A DNA stretch of 64,000 bases, from contig NZ_CP016756.1 in the NCBI RefSeq assembly GCF_001700965.1, forward strand, positions 2,532,501 to 2,596,500, in the 5' to 3' direction. Under the pieces are notes generated by a model, which saw only the letters and a list, made by a program, of their open reading frames with translations, was not told the origin of the DNA and did not search any database. Positions within the stretch are counted from its first letter, which is position 1; every line of letters starts with the position of its first letter. Shown here one piece after another: positions 8,964 through 20,741 of the stretch. The stretch comes from Stenotrophomonas nitritireducens. GTDB lineage: Bacteria; Pseudomonadota; Gammaproteobacteria; Xanthomonadales; Xanthomonadaceae. The position numbers were made by a program, and so were the translations under genes.

Positions 8964-9239
8964 ATGCAAGCTTACGTCTATAAAAGCCAACGCAAGCAGG
9001 ACACCTACGTGTACCTCGCCAAGCGTGATGATTTCGATGTGATCCCGGCGTCGCTGGGTAACACCTTGGCCCCGTATACCTTCGTGCTGGAGGTGGCCCT
9101 GACCCCCGAACGTCGCCTGGCCCAGGCCGACGCCGCACTGGTGCGCGCCAACCTGGCCGAGCGCGGTTTCCACCTGCAGGCGCCGCCGTTGCCATTGGCA
9201 CCGGTGAAGATCGCCCGTATCGACGGTCGCGATGACTGA
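8964..9239 (+). CDS. ycgL: YcgL domain-containing protein
   Basis: A 91-residue protein that matches the YcgL family: an N-terminal [22 protein letters not shown], a central [31 protein letters not shown], and a proline-rich tail. YcgL proteins are small cytoplasmic proteins of unknown biochemical role found widely in gammaproteobacteria. The gene overlaps the start of the ankyrin membrane protein by eight bases, so the two are probably co-translated. The upstream 205-base gap is shared with the divergent ketosynthase operon. Confidence 0.85.
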   Translation: MQAYVYKSQRKQDTYVYLAKRDDFDVIPASLGNTLAPYTFVLEVALTPERRLAQADAALVRANLAERGFHLQAPPLPLAPVKIARIDGRDD

Positions 9240-12200
9240 AGCATTACGTAGCCGCGTTGTAGCCGCCGCGCTGGGCCTTGGGGTGTTGTTGACCCTGGCC
9301 ACGGCGTTCGGCGGCGTGGCCGCGGCCGTATGTGGCGTGCTGGCCCAGCCGGCGTTCGCCTTGGCGGTGTCGTGGTGGCGGCGCAGCCGCACCGTGACGC
9401 CGACGCTGGCTACCTTCAAACGCGAGCTGCCCGGCTTGCTGGGGCTGTGGGCTGGCGGCGCGGCGGTGGTGGCGGTGCTGGTGTCCTGGCCATTGGCCGC
9501 GCTGCATGACAGCGGCAGCCTGGCGGCGGTACTGGCGCTGAGCATCGCGGTCAGCGTGGCCCTGCTCGCCTTGTGGCGTACCTGGCCGTTGTGGCATGCG
9601 ATGGAGCGTGAAGACAGCTCGCTGCGCACGCAGTGGCAGTCGCTGAGCGGTCGCAGCCTGGATTCCTGGCATGGCCTGGGCGCGGCCGCCATCGTGTTGC
9701 TGTTGTGTGCGGCCATCGTCGCGCCGGCCTGGCCTGGCCTGATTGGCGCTGGCCTGCGCTGGCCGCTGGCCATTGCCACCGCCGTGGCCGCACCGCTGCT
9801 GCATCACCTGCTGCAGTCCATGCGCAGCGCGCCGGTGGCAGCGGCCGGCAAGGGCAGCACCGTGCAGCAGCCGGCGTTTGATCCGTTCGCCGAAGCGCTG
9901 GCCGAGCCGGCACCGCTCGAGCCTATCGCCCAGCACGAACTGGTGCCGCAGCTGTACGATGCCGCCCGCAGCGGCCGGATCGACCGCGCGCTGCAGCTGC
10001 TGGATGCCGGTGCCGATCCGCATGCACCGGCCCCGGCCGGGTCGCGCGACCAGCGCAGCCTGGCAGTGCTGGCGGCGGTATTGCCGGACCTGCGCCTGCT
10101 GCGTGCGCTGATCAGCCGTGGCGTTGATGTCAACCAGGCCCATCGCGGCATGACCCCGTTGCTGGCGGCAACCCGCGACAGCTGGCATGGCCGTCCCGAA
10201 GCGGTGATGACCCTGCTGGCCAATGGTGCCGATCCGCGCACCCCGGATGCCGATGGCAATACGCCGCTGCATCACGCCGCACGCAGTTCCGATCCGGGTG
10301 TTGCCGCGCTGCTGCGCGATGCTGCTGCCGAGATCGATGCGCTCAACAATGATGGCCATAGCCCGCTGGCGGTGGCCTGCCAGGCCGGCAACTGGCGGCT
10401 GGGCAAGTTCCTGCTGGAACGCGGTGCCAAGGTCGAGCCGGCCGATGGCGTGCCGGTGCTGGTACAGGCCGCAGCCACCGACGACGACGACCCGGCCGGC
10501 GTGCAGCTGCTGCTCAAGCACAAGGCGCGGCTGGATGCGCGCGACCGTCAGCGCCGCAGCGCGCTGCACGAGGCCGCATTGGCCGGCCATGTGGATATTG
10601 TCGAAACGCTGATCAACGCCGGTGCCAATGTGGAGCCCCGCGATGCCGCCGGCCGCACGCCGTGGCTCGACGCGGCCTCGCAAGGACATGCCGCCGTGCT
10701 GGAACGCCTGCTGGCGCACAAGCCCGATGTGCATGCCGTTGATGGTGAAGGCAGCAACGCGGTGCTGCTGGCCAGCCGCGCAGAACATGTGTCGGCCGCG
10801 CTGATCCGGCGCCTGCTGGACCTGGGTATCGCCGCTGATGGGGTTGGCAGCGATGGCCGCCGCGCCATCGAGCATGCTGCTGCGGCGGGGCGCTGGAGCA
10901 TTGTCTCGCTGCTCGACCCGAGTTATCCGTTGCCGGTTGCGGTCAGTGATGCGGCCAGCAATGCCGAGGGCGCAGATGGCGATGCCGCGCCGGTGCTCAA
11001 TGACCGCGCACCGTTGGCGCTGCTGCGCGAGGCGCTGGTGTTCGGCAATGTCGATGGCATGGCGCCGCTGGCCAAGCTGTGCGTGGCCGATGAACTGGGC
11101 GGCCTGCTGCATGATCCGGAGCTGGCGCTGCAGCCGCGCGTGGTGGAATGGCTGCTGGGCCAGGGCGCTGCGCCGGAAGTGCTCGACGCCTGCGGGGATA
11201 CCCCGATGTTCGCGTTGCTGTCGCGCGGCGTCGATGCGATTCCCACCTTGCAGGTATTGCTGCAGCACGGCGTGTCGCCGGCCGGTCGCGGTGGCCTGAC
11301 CCGCTTCCTGGCCGCCTGCGCGCAGCACGACCACGGCGCACGCAGCACCGAACAGTTCGCCCTGGAGCTGCTGGAGCGTGGCGCCGATCCGTTTGCCGCC
11401 TCGCCGGCCGGTGATCCGGCCTTGTCGCTGGCCGTGCGCCTGGGCTGGTTGAAGCTGCAGCAGACGCTGCTGCTCAACGGGGTTGATCGCGAGGCCCGCG
11501 ACAGCCACGGCATGACCGCCTTGCACCTGGCCACCGCGCTGGCCCGCGAATCCGCCCTCAAGCAGCTGGTGCTGCAGGGTGCATCGCCCGATGCGCGCGC
11601 CGCCGATGGGCAGACGCCGCTGGGTGTTGCGCTGTCCAGCGGCCGTCGTGATCTTGCCGATCTGCTGGACTGGCGCGGCTGGCAGCTGCCGCTGCGCCCG
11701 CTGCGCGACGCCGACGTCGCTGCGGCGGCAATGGCCGGAGATGCCGATGCGGTGCGTCGCCTGCTCAATCTTGGTTTCGCCGTCGATGCGGTCGACGCGC
11801 AGGGCTGCACCGGCCTGTTGCGCGCGGCTGGCGGCGGTCATGGCGCGGTGGTGGACCTGTTGCTGTCGCGCAGTGCCGATCCGCAGCATGCCGCGGCCAG
11901 TGGTGCCACGCCGTTGTCGGCGGCGGTGAGCATGCGCCAGACCACGATTGTGGCGGCGCTGCTCAATGCCGGTGCCAAACTCGAACATCGCCTGCCCGGT
12001 GGCGTCACCGTCTTGATGCTGGCGGCCGCGCTGGGCCTGCCGGATATCGTCGCGCGCCTGCTCACCGCCGGCGCCGATGTGCACGCCGGTGACGACCAGC
12101 AGCTGGCGCCGCTGCATTGCGCCGCGCTCTATGGCTTCACCTCGCGTGATCGCTCTCGCCTGCTGGCCCTGCTCGACACCCTGCTGCTAGCCGGCGCCGA

Positions 12201-12570
12201 ACCGGACCAGGCTTCGGCCGGCACGGTAACGCCGCTGCTGTTGCTGCTGGGCGCACGCGCCGAGCCGGGAACGGCCTGCGACGAGAGCGTCGTACTGGCC
12301 GCCGTGGAACGCCTGCTCGACGAGGACGTGTCGCTGGAGGTACGTGATCCGCGCGGCTTCGGCCCGCTGCATCTGGCCGCGTTGCACGGCCTGCCGCAAC
12401 TGGTGCAGCGCCTGCTGCGCGCCGGTGCCGATCCGGAAATGCGCGACGCGATCAACCGCACCCCGCGCGACATCGCCATCATGCGTGGCTTCATCGACGT
12501 GGCCGGCGAGTTCGAGCCGGCAGTGCCGGGCGTGTCGTCAATGGCGCGCTTCCTGCGCGATCGAAGCTGA
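9232..12570 (+). CDS. Very large membrane-anchored ankyrin-repeat protein
   Basis: A 1112-residue protein. Residues 1 to about 205 hold four to five hydrophobic segments (for example [40 protein letters not shown] and [19 protein letters not shown]). From about residue 235 to 1095 there are more than 20 ankyrin-type repeats, seen as repeated GxTPL..A, AA..G, LL..GA motifs (for example [35 protein letters not shown] and [27 protein letters not shown]). It should be an inner-membrane protein with a long protein-binding solenoid, which the hydrophobic N-terminus would place in either cytoplasm or periplasm. Partner unknown. It is coupled to ycgL by an eight-base overlap. Confidence 0.85.
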   Translation: MTEALRSRVVAAALGLGVLLTLATAFGGVAAAVCGVLAQPAFALAVSWWRRSRTVTPTLATFKRELPGLLGLWAGGAAVVAVLVSWPLAALHDSGSLAAVLALSIAVSVALLALWRTWPLWHAMEREDSSLRTQWQSLSGRSLDSWHGLGAAAIVLLLCAAIVAPAWPGLIGAGLRWPLAIATAVAAPLLHHLLQSMRSAPVAAAGKGSTVQQPAFDPFAEALAEPAPLEPIAQHELVPQLYDAARSGRIDRALQLLDAGADPHAPAPAGSRDQRSLAVLAAVLPDLRLLRALISRGVDVNQAHRGMTPLLAATRDSWHGRPEAVMTLLANGADPRTPDADGNTPLHHAARSSDPGVAALLRDAAAEIDALNNDGHSPLAVACQAGNWRLGKFLLERGAKVEPADGVPVLVQAAATDDDDPAGVQLLLKHKARLDARDRQRRSALHEAALAGHVDIVETLINAGANVEPRDAAGRTPWLDAASQGHAAVLERLLAHKPDVHAVDGEGSNAVLLASRAEHVSAALIRRLLDLGIAADGVGSDGRRAIEHAAAAGRWSIVSLLDPSYPLPVAVSDAASNAEGADGDAAPVLNDRAPLALLREALVFGNVDGMAPLAKLCVADELGGLLHDPELALQPRVVEWLLGQGAAPEVLDACGDTPMFALLSRGVDAIPTLQVLLQHGVSPAGRGGLTRFLAACAQHDHGARSTEQFALELLERGADPFAASPAGDPALSLAVRLGWLKLQQTLLLNGVDREARDSHGMTALHLATALARESALKQLVLQGASPDARAADGQTPLGVALSSGRRDLADLLDWRGWQLPLRPLRDADVAAAAMAGDADAVRRLLNLGFAVDAVDAQGCTGLLRAAGGGHGAVVDLLLSRSADPQHAAASGATPLSAAVSMRQTTIVAALLNAGAKLEHRLPGGVTVLMLAAALGLPDIVARLLTAGADVHAGDDQQLAPLHCAALYGFTSRDRSRLLALLDTLLLAGAEPDQASAGTVTPLLLLLGARAEPGTACDESVVLAAVERLLDEDVSLEVRDPRGFGPLHLAALHGLPQLVQRLLRAGADPEMRDAINRTPRDIAIMRGFIDVAGEFEPAVPGVSSMARFLRDRS

Positions 12571-12660
12571 TCGTATTACGTGGGCTGGTTGCAGCCCGCG
12601 AGCGACGCAGTTCCTGCAACGTGCAATGGCAGCAAGCAACGGCACTTCAAATGCAGTTAA

Positions 12661-12690
12661 AAACAAGGGCGCCAATCGGCGCCCTTGTTG
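12661..12690 (-). terminator. Bidirectional intrinsic terminator
   Basis: A perfect 12-bp inverted repeat (AACAAGGGCGCC, loop AATC, GGCGCCCTTGTT). On the minus strand the stem is followed by a T-rich run (TTTTTAACTG), so it should end transcription of the leftward lipoprotein gene, whose stop is 21 bases away. It may also serve the ankyrin gene from the other side. Confidence 0.75.
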
Positions 12691-12710
12691 TGTCAGCTCA
12701 CGCGCCAGAC

Positions 12711-13139
12711 TTACTTGCCCGCGCCCGGCGGCACCCAGATCGCCACGCCGGCGGCGCGCTTCTGCTGGGTGGGGATGCCAACGCTGAGGCCACCGGCGGT
12801 ATGGCGGCCAAAACTGCCCGCGCCCACCGACATGCCGACCGGCGAACCACCGGCGCCCACACCCATCAGGATCACGCCGTTGGCGCCGAGTGCGGCGGCT
12901 TCGCGCTTGAGCCGGGCGATGGCGGCGTCAGTCTGGCCCTGGGTACCAAAGCCGACCGCGCTGGAAGACTCCAGCTGGGCGATCTCCACCGAGCCTGCCG
13001 GCGGGGTGGAATAGATCTGCACAGTGGCCGGGTCCACCGGTGCGCGGGCCTGGCCCAGCATGACCTTGGAGGTGCTGGCGCAGCCGCCTGCAGCCAGGGC
13101 CACGCCGAGGGATAGAGCGATAGCGAACGCAGTTTTCAT
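12711..13139 (-). CDS. Small lipoprotein of unknown function
   Basis: A 142-residue protein. ATG 13139 gives a lipoprotein signal peptide, MKTAFAIALSLGVALAAGGC, with the lipobox cysteine at residue 20. A GGGGAG Shine-Dalgarno sits just upstream, which rules out the longer upstream frame. The mature part contains VQIYSTPPAGSVEIAQLES and AAIARLKREAAALGANGVILMGVG, a beta-alpha pattern reminiscent of the YbjQ/RcsF-like fold, and ends in a glycine-rich stretch (SPVGMSVGAGSFGRHTAGG). It should be anchored in the envelope. The fold resemblance is tentative and no function is assigned. It is transcribed alone and ends at a strong terminator. Confidence 0.65.
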   Translation of the reverse strand: MKTAFAIALSLGVALAAGGCASTSKVMLGQARAPVDPATVQIYSTPPAGSVEIAQLESSSAVGFGTQGQTDAAIARLKREAAALGANGVILMGVGAGGSPVGMSVGAGSFGRHTAGGLSVGIPTQQKRAAGVAIWVPPGAGK

Positions 13140-13283
13140 GGTTTCACTCCCCGGTGATCGGTAATTGCGGATGATCCATGGCATCGGCTGAATCTGTCGA
13201 GAACTTCCGGCCAGGGGGGAGGGCCTTTTGCTCGGCACCTGTTCCCGGCTATCTTGCAATCTGTATTTGGTGGAGGAAAGCAC

Positions 13284-13532
13284 ATGGGGCTGATCAGCCT
13301 GATTTGGGGAATTATTGCCCTGCTGTGGATGATTCTGGCTTTTATTCCGCTATTGGGCTGGGGGAACTGGGTTCTGATCCCGTTCGCGGCGGTGGGGGCG
13401 ATCATTGCCGCCGTTGGCCTGCTGTTCACCCACGCCAGCAAGCGCGGCCGGGCCAAGACCGGCCTGCTCCTCAACGCCATTGTCATTGTTGTCGGGGTGA
13501 TTCGTTTGAGCCTGGGCGGCGGCTTCATCTGA
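13284..13532 (+). CDS. Small membrane protein, unknown
   Basis: An 82-residue protein with three closely packed hydrophobic segments: LIWGIIALLWMILAFIPLLG, VLIPFAAVGAIIAAVGLLF and LLLNAIVIVVGVIRLSLGGG. A basic loop ASKRGRAKTG lies between the second and third. ATG 13284 is preceded by a good Shine-Dalgarno (GGAGG at 13271-13275). It is divergent from the lipoprotein gene and 109 bases ahead of the bestrophin-like gene. No family is recognised with confidence. Confidence 0.6.
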   Translation: MGLISLIWGIIALLWMILAFIPLLGWGNWVLIPFAAVGAIIAAVGLLFTHASKRGRAKTGLLLNAIVIVVGVIRLSLGGGFI

Positions 13533-13641
13533 GCCTGGGCAGGCCCAGGCCGGCGGGGTACGGCCAGGGGGCGTAAAATGACGGGGCTGGCCGGAGGCCC
13601 TCCGGCGCTGTTGGCCTGTTGCAGGCCCGTCCCGTCTCCCG

Positions 13642-15575
<1,934 letters not shown>

Positions 15576-15576
15576 G

Positions 15577-15852
15577 ATGAATGTTCCCGGCCTTGAAGGC
15601 TACAACTGGGCGGTGTGGCTGATTGGCGTGCTGGTGTTTGCCGTGGTGATCGGCGTGTTCATTGCCGCCATCGTGCGCGCCGGCAAGCGACCGCCGCAGC
15701 TGCATTCCGCCGCCGAGCGGCTGCAGCGCGAGGCAGGGCAGGGTACGGATTTGCAGGCCAAGCTGCGCGAGCTGGATCTGCGCAGGCAGGGCGGGCAGAT
15801 CAGCGAGACCGAATATGAGGCGATGCGCGCGGCGGTGTTGGCGGGGAAGTAG
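15577..15852 (+). CDS. Small membrane protein with SHOCT-like tail
   Basis: A 91-residue protein starting one base after the hemB stop, so very likely co-translated with it. One strong membrane segment (WAVWLIGVLVFAVVIGVFIAAIV) is followed by a charged helical tail whose end, KLRELDLRRQGGQISETEYEAMRAAVLAGK, resembles the SHOCT short C-terminal domain pattern (an oligomerising helix-turn found on many membrane proteins). The specific role is unknown. Confidence 0.65.
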   Translation: MNVPGLEGYNWAVWLIGVLVFAVVIGVFIAAIVRAGKRPPQLHSAAERLQREAGQGTDLQAKLRELDLRRQGGQISETEYEAMRAAVLAGK

Positions 15853-15893
15853 GGTTTGTTGGTTTGCGGGTGCTGAAAGCTTTGGGGCAGAAG

Positions 15894-16025
15894 CACCCCT
15901 CCCCAACCCTCCCCTTGGCCTGCGGCCAAAGGGAGGGGGCTGATGCCGCAGGCTGCCAAATTGCCGGGGCTGATCGCTTGTCTCCCTCCCTTTCGCGTAG
16001 CGAAGGGGAGGGCCGGGGAGGGGTG
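15894..16025 (+). repeat. Long palindromic intergenic repeat (CCCTCCCC/GGGGAGGG family)
   Basis: The left half CACCCCTCCCCAACCCTCC and the right half ending GGGCCGGGGAGGGGTG are inverted copies, and each half also contains its own small hairpin (around CTTGGCCTGCGGCCAAAG and TTTCGCGTAGCGAA). It lies between the 3' ends of convergent genes and could act as a bidirectional transcription stop. The same family recurs at 53833-53932 and as fragments near 21185, 21896, 22504, 22771 and 43291. Confidence 0.7.
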
Positions 16026-16047
16026 AGCTTTGTTGCAGCCCACCGCC

Positions 16048-16926
16048 TCAACGGCAGGAATCATCTCCATCAACCACCGGCGCCTTCATCCGGTACAGAT
16101 CCATGCCACCTGCACGTGGCGAACGAGCCTTGCCGCTGACCACCAGCTCGCCCGGCTTGTTGGCATCGATGAGTGCGCCACGCGTGTGGCTGTCGGCGGT
16201 GTTGAACGATAGATCCAGCAAGTACGGCTCGGCCCACTGACCCTGCAGGCACTGTGACAGCCACAGCTGGGTTCCACCCTGCGCATTGCTGCGGGCGACG
16301 ACCACGCCGCGTCCGCCGCCCAACCAGCTTGCATCCACTTCGTCGCCAGGCGTGTTGATGCCGGCCAGGGCGGTCACGGCGGCAAAGCCGTTACCACTGG
16401 CCCGCGCCTGCCACAGATCCCAACCGCCGCTGCCACCGCCGCGATTGCTGGCAAACAACAGCCGGCCATCGTCGGCCAGTGCCGGCGAGCGCTCATCCTG
16501 CCGGGTATTGGTGGTCGGGCCCAGATTCTGCGGCGCACCCAGGCTGCCATCGGCCGCCACTGCCGCCCGGTACAGATCAAACCCGCCGTGCCCACCCTTG
16601 CGGTTGGAGGCGAAGTACAGCCAACGGCCATCGCTGCTGAGGAAGGGGTCCAGCTCATCGGCGCTGCTGTTCAAGGCCAGTGGCTGCGGGCCGGTCCAGC
16701 GCTTGTCCTGCAGCCGTGCCTGCCACAGGTCCCAGCCGCCGGCGCCGCCGGGGCGGGTGCTGGCCCAGATGATGCGTTGCCCATCCGCCGACAGCGTTGC
16801 GCGGATTTCATCGGCGCCGGTGGAGACTATCCCCATGCCTTCGATGCCGAACTCGGAAAGCGCCGAGGCGATCGGGGTAAAGGGTAAACTCAGGCTCAGC
16901 GCGAGCAGCAAACGTCGGGTCCGCAT
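16048..16926 (-). CDS. Exported PD40/TolB-like beta-propeller protein
   Basis: A 292-residue protein with an N-terminal Sec signal (MRTRRLLLALSLSLPFTPIASALS). The rest is built from repeats of the PD40 type: FLSSDGRWLYFASNRKGGHGGFDLYR, LADDGRLLFASNRGGGSGGWDLWQAR and LSADGQRIIWASTRPGGAGGWDLWQAR, each one blade of a propeller. Proteins of this type sit in the periplasm or outer membrane and often bind cell-wall or protein partners, as in TolB. No enzymatic signature is seen. It is divergent from aroE with 52 bases between the starts. Confidence 0.75.
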   Translation of the reverse strand: MRTRRLLLALSLSLPFTPIASALSEFGIEGMGIVSTGADEIRATLSADGQRIIWASTRPGGAGGWDLWQARLQDKRWTGPQPLALNSSADELDPFLSSDGRWLYFASNRKGGHGGFDLYRAAVAADGSLGAPQNLGPTTNTRQDERSPALADDGRLLFASNRGGGSGGWDLWQARASGNGFAAVTALAGINTPGDEVDASWLGGGRGVVVARSNAQGGTQLWLSQCLQGQWAEPYLLDLSFNTADSHTRGALIDANKPGELVVSGKARSPRAGGMDLYRMKAPVVDGDDSCR

Positions 16927-16978
16927 AAGGGTCCAGCCAGTAAAGTCGCGTCCAGTCTAGGTCATGCAGAGGATCCCA

Positions 16979-17827
16979 ATGAGCGCTCCACGCTACGCAG
17001 TGTTCGGCCAGCCCATCGCCCATTCGCAGTCGCCGCGCATCCAGTCCGCGTTTGGCAAGGCGCATGGCATCGACGTGGATTACCGCGCCATCGAGGCCTC
17101 GCCGGAAGACTTCGCCGCCGCGCTGGAGGCCTTTGCCGCCGACGGTGGCGTTGGCGCCAACGTGACCTTGCCGCACAAGGAGGCCGCATTTGCCCTGTGT
17201 GCCACCACCACCTCGCGCGCGCACCGCGCCGGCGCGGTCAACACCCTGCTGCGCAAGGGCGAGCGCTGGCACGGTGACAATACCGACGGCATCGGCCTGG
17301 TGCGTGATCTCACCGGCCGCCACGGCCTGGATTTGCGTGGCCGCCGGGTATTGCTGCTCGGTGCCGGTGGCGCTGCACGCGGCGTGGCACCGGCGTTGCT
17401 GGATGCCGGCATCCTCGAACTGATCGTGGTCAACCGCTCGCCGGAACGCGCCGACGCGCTGGTCGATGCGATGAGCGAACCCGGCCGCGTCATTTCCGCG
17501 TACTGGGATGCGCTGCGCGAACAGGGCGACTTCGAACTGATCATCAATGCCACCTCGGCCGCACGCGGCGAGGGCAACGGTTTCAACCTGCCGCTGTCGC
17601 TGGTCAACAGCATGACCACGGCGGTGGACCTGAACTACGGCGAGGCCTCGATCCCGTTCCTGGCCTGGGCGCGCGCGGCCGGCTGCCGCAACAGCTTCGA
17701 TGGTCTGGGCATGCTGGTGGAACAGGCGGCCGAGAGCTTCCAGCAATGGCATGGCATGCGCCCCGAAACCGATGCGATCTACGCCGAGCTGCGCGGCCGC
17801 GACGCGCTGCTGGTCACCGCGGACTGA
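16979..17827 (+). CDS. aroE: Shikimate dehydrogenase (NADP)
   Basis: A 282-residue enzyme that reduces 3-dehydroshikimate to shikimate in aromatic amino-acid synthesis. Motifs seen in order: [13 protein letters not shown] (substrate serines), NVTLPHKE (catalytic lysine), [16 protein letters not shown] (catalytic aspartate), the NADP loop GAGGAARGV, and [13 protein letters not shown] 16979 ([10 protein letters not shown]) gives the usual AroE N-terminus, while an upstream in-frame start adds only five residues. The small membrane protein gene follows eight bases later. Confidence 0.95.
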   Translation: MSAPRYAVFGQPIAHSQSPRIQSAFGKAHGIDVDYRAIEASPEDFAAALEAFAADGGVGANVTLPHKEAAFALCATTTSRAHRAGAVNTLLRKGERWHGDNTDGIGLVRDLTGRHGLDLRGRRVLLLGAGGAARGVAPALLDAGILELIVVNRSPERADALVDAMSEPGRVISAYWDALREQGDFELIINATSAARGEGNGFNLPLSLVNSMTTAVDLNYGEASIPFLAWARAAGCRNSFDGLGMLVEQAAESFQQWHGMRPETDAIYAELRGRDALLVTAD

Positions 17828-17835
17828 GGCCGGCC

Positions 17836-18192
17836 ATGGACAGTTCGCAATTACTCAGCACCCTGCTGGTATCCGTCGGCTACCGCCTGCCGATCCTGAT
17901 CGCATTGGCGGTGGCACTGATGATGGTGCTGGACACGCCGCGCGGAAGTATCCGTACTGCAGCCTTGTCCGGCCTGTCGCTGCTGCTGGGCTGCGGTATC
18001 GTTGGTGGCCTGCTGGCGGTGTGGCCGCTGTTGCTGATCGCCAAGGGCAGCTATGGCAGCCTGGGAGCATTCAGCACCTTGATGAACATTGCCCAGTTCG
18101 CGGTGGCGTTGGTGCAGGCCGCCGGTTTCGTGTTGTTGGCCTGGGCTTTGTCGCGCGCCCTGCGGCTGGCGGGTCAGCAGGCAAAACCCTGA
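17836..18192 (+). CDS. Small integral membrane protein, unknown
   Basis: A 118-residue protein with three hydrophobic segments (LPILIALAVALMMVLD, ALSGLSLLLGCGIVGGLLAVWPLLLIA and FAVALVQAAGFVLLAWALSRAL). ATG 17836 lies eight bases after the aroE stop, so it is probably in the same transcript. No family recognised and no functional residues identified. Confidence 0.6.
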   Translation: MDSSQLLSTLLVSVGYRLPILIALAVALMMVLDTPRGSIRTAALSGLSLLLGCGIVGGLLAVWPLLLIAKGSYGSLGAFSTLMNIAQFAVALVQAAGFVLLAWALSRALRLAGQQAKP

Positions 18193-18266
18193 GTTACAGG
18201 CAGTTTCAGTGAATGCGGGCGGGTATGGGAAAATACCCGCCTTGATTGAGCTGCGGGCAGGTTGGC

Positions 18267-20366
18267 GTGACGGAAAAAGTAGAAGCACCGCGGGCGCTGA
18301 CCGAGGACATCAAAACCGGCATCCGTGACGCTTACAGCAAGCTGCAGGCGAATACGCCCGGTTTCAGTACGCGCCGTTCGCAGAGCCAGATGATCGGCGT
18401 GGTATCGCGCGCGCTGGGCACCGGTGGCGTTGGCGTGGTGGAAGCGCCCACCGGCGTCGGCAAGAGCCTGGGCTATCTGACCGCAGGCGTGCCGATCGCA
18501 TTGGCCAGCAAGAAGAAGCTGGTGATCAGCACCGGCACCGTGGCCTTGCAGTCGCAGCTGGTCGAACGCGACATCCCCAACTTCCTCAAGTCCACCGGCC
18601 TGCAGGCGACGGTGGCGCTGGCCAAGGGCCGCACCCGTTACCTGTGCACGCGCAATGCCGCCGAAGCACAGGGCGAAGGCGTGCAGGAAGGCATGTTCGG
18701 CGACGACGTGCAGCTCTACGACCGGCCGTTGGCACCGATTGAAATGGACGTTGCCGAGAAGCTGACCAAGGCCTTCATCGAAGGGCGCTGGAACGGTGAC
18801 CTGGACAACGCCCCGGAAAACGTCACCCCCACGCTGCGCATGCGCATCACCACCCCGGCTTCGGCCTGCGCCGGCCGCCGCTGTGCGTATTCGGCGCAAT
18901 GCCCGGTGTTGCGCGCGCGTACCGAAGTGCGTGATGCACAGATTATCGTCACCAACCATGCGCTGCTGCTGTCGGCGCTGTCGCTGGGTGACAGCGACAG
19001 CGGTCAGCCGCTGATCGCGCCGCCCGGCGAAATGCTGCTGGTGCTGGACGAAGGCCACCATATCGGCAACGTCGCCATCGATCAGGGCGCGGCCAATCTG
19101 CCGCTGGACGACATGGCCAAGCGCACCAGCCGCCTGCAGATCCTGATTGCCGGCGCCTACCGCGCGGTGGACAAGGACAAGCTCGGCAATCTTTTGCCCA
19201 ACGAAGCCATCGATGTGGCATCGCGGGTCAGTAAGCTGCTCAAGGCCTTCCGCGACGAGATCGGCAGCGTGTGGATTCCGCAGCCCGATGACCGCGAACC
19301 GATGTGGCGTGCCGCAAATGGCCGCCTGCCCGAGTCCTGGCGGCAGCCGATCGAAGTGCTGGCCGATGAAACCCGCACTCTGCTCAACTGGGCCACCGCA
19401 GCTGCGTCGGCGGTCGCCAAGGGCAAGCAGGACGATCCCGCCGTCGAGCGCCTGCAGCGCAACCTGGGCATGGCCCAGGAAATGATCGAGCAGCAGTACA
19501 ACCTGTGGGCCGGTTGGCGCCGCGAGGACAAGGAAGGCCAGCCGCCGATCGCGCGCTGGGTGACCCTGTCACGCGATGGCGACTACATCCTGCATTGCTC
19601 GCCGGTGTCGGCGGCGATGGTGCTGCGCAAGCTGCTGTGGGACGAAGTGGACTCGGTGGTGATGACCTCGGCAACGTTGACCGGCGGTGGTGATTTCCAG
19701 TCGCTGGCCATCGACAACGGCATTCCGGAAGAAGCGGAAATGGTGTCGCTGGCTTCGCCATTCGACCTGCCCAACCAGGCCGAGTTGATCGTGCCGCAGT
19801 TCCCGGTGACGCCGGATGACCGCGAGCGTCACCCCAAGGAAGTGGCCAAATACCTGGCCGCCGAACTGGATTGGGACAAGGGCAGCATGGTCTTGTTCAC
19901 CTCGCGCTGGAAGATGGAAAAGGTAGCCGAGCTGATGCCGGCGACGCTGCGCAAGAAGGTGCTGGTGCAGGGTGACGGCGCCAAACAGAAGATGATCGAC
20001 GAGCACATCCGGCGCACCTCGGCGGGTGAGGGTTCGGTGCTGTTCGGCTTGAATTCGTTTGGTGAGGGCCTGGACCTGCCTGGTGAAGCCTGCACCACGG
20101 TGGTGATCACCCAGGTGCCGTTCGCGGTGCCGACCGACCCGCAGACCTCGACCTTGAGCGAGTGGTTCGAGAGCCGCGGCTTGAACTCGTTCAACCTGAT
20201 CGCGATCCCGCATGCGCTGCGCACCTTGACCCAGTTTTCCGGGCGCTTGATCCGTACCTCGACCGATACCGGGCGGGTGATCATTCTGGATTCGCGCTTG
20301 CTGACGCGCAGGTATGGCAAGCGCATCATCGATTCGCTGCCGCCGTTCAAGCGGGTTATTGGCTGA
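18267..20366 (+). CDS. dinG: DinG-type iron-sulfur ATP-dependent DNA helicase
   Basis: A 699-residue superfamily 2 XPD-like helicase. It has a Q-type beginning (FSTRRSQSQMI), Walker A APTGVGKS, four candidate iron-sulfur cysteines (one in RYLCTRN and three in ACAGRRCAYSAQC), the DEGHH box, and C-terminal motifs FGLNSFGEGLDLPG and TQFSGRLIRT. It should unwind DNA 5' to 3' and resolve R-loops or stalled forks. GTG 18267 is preferred, and TTG 18246 in frame is an alternative. It lies 74 bases after the small membrane protein gene. Confidence 0.88.
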   Translation: MTEKVEAPRALTEDIKTGIRDAYSKLQANTPGFSTRRSQSQMIGVVSRALGTGGVGVVEAPTGVGKSLGYLTAGVPIALASKKKLVISTGTVALQSQLVERDIPNFLKSTGLQATVALAKGRTRYLCTRNAAEAQGEGVQEGMFGDDVQLYDRPLAPIEMDVAEKLTKAFIEGRWNGDLDNAPENVTPTLRMRITTPASACAGRRCAYSAQCPVLRARTEVRDAQIIVTNHALLLSALSLGDSDSGQPLIAPPGEMLLVLDEGHHIGNVAIDQGAANLPLDDMAKRTSRLQILIAGAYRAVDKDKLGNLLPNEAIDVASRVSKLLKAFRDEIGSVWIPQPDDREPMWRAANGRLPESWRQPIEVLADETRTLLNWATAAASAVAKGKQDDPAVERLQRNLGMAQEMIEQQYNLWAGWRREDKEGQPPIARWVTLSRDGDYILHCSPVSAAMVLRKLLWDEVDSVVMTSATLTGGGDFQSLAIDNGIPEEAEMVSLASPFDLPNQAELIVPQFPVTPDDRERHPKEVAKYLAAELDWDKGSMVLFTSRWKMEKVAELMPATLRKKVLVQGDGAKQKMIDEHIRRTSAGEGSVLFGLNSFGEGLDLPGEACTTVVITQVPFAVPTDPQTSTLSEWFESRGLNSFNLIAIPHALRTLTQFSGRLIRTSTDTGRVIILDSRLLTRRYGKRIIDSLPPFKRVIG

Positions 20367-20389
20367 GCCAGGAGGCTGCGCCTCCGTTC

Positions 20390-20669
20390 CCTCTCCCCAA
20401 CCCCCGCTCCGCGCCCCGGCCTTCGCTTACGCAAAGGCGCTCTGAGAGCAGCGAACCAATGGTTCACAAGCTGCTCTCAGTCGCCCCGTAAGGGGAGAGG
20501 GGCTCGAAGCAAAGCTGCAGTTTCAAATGATGGTTCAACCTGCAGAATCCTAGCTCCTCTCCCCTAGCGGGGTGAAAGGGGCCGGCTGACGAACCGGAGG
20601 TTCGTGGCACCTTGAACGACCTTGCGCTGGCGCAAGGGCCGGGGCGCGGAGCGGGGGTTGGGGAGAGGG
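20390..20669 (+). repeat. 280-bp palindromic intergenic element with perfect 33-bp terminal inverted repeats
   Basis: Positions 20390-20422 and 20637-20669 are perfect 33-bp inverted copies (left end begins CCCTCTCCCCAACCCCCGCT). Inside lie further stems: GAGAGCAGC/GCTGCTCTC around 20443-20481 with an inner GAACCA/TGGTTC. No coding frame with protein-like features is present. It fills most of the 375-base gap between the DinG-type gene and the next gene. It could be a non-autonomous mobile palindrome or a strong terminator-like structure. Confidence 0.7.
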
Positions 20670-20741
20670 GGGAATCTCCCAGCTGGCGCAACCCTCCGCC
20701 AACCCGTAAAGTTCGCCGCCTTTCCTTGAATCCGACCCCCA

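Noticed and set aside
9244..12117. A 957-codon leftward frame opposite the ankyrin gene
   Set aside because: It is rich in Gln, Arg and His with no domain pattern, and is the mirror of the repeats of the ankyrin gene.
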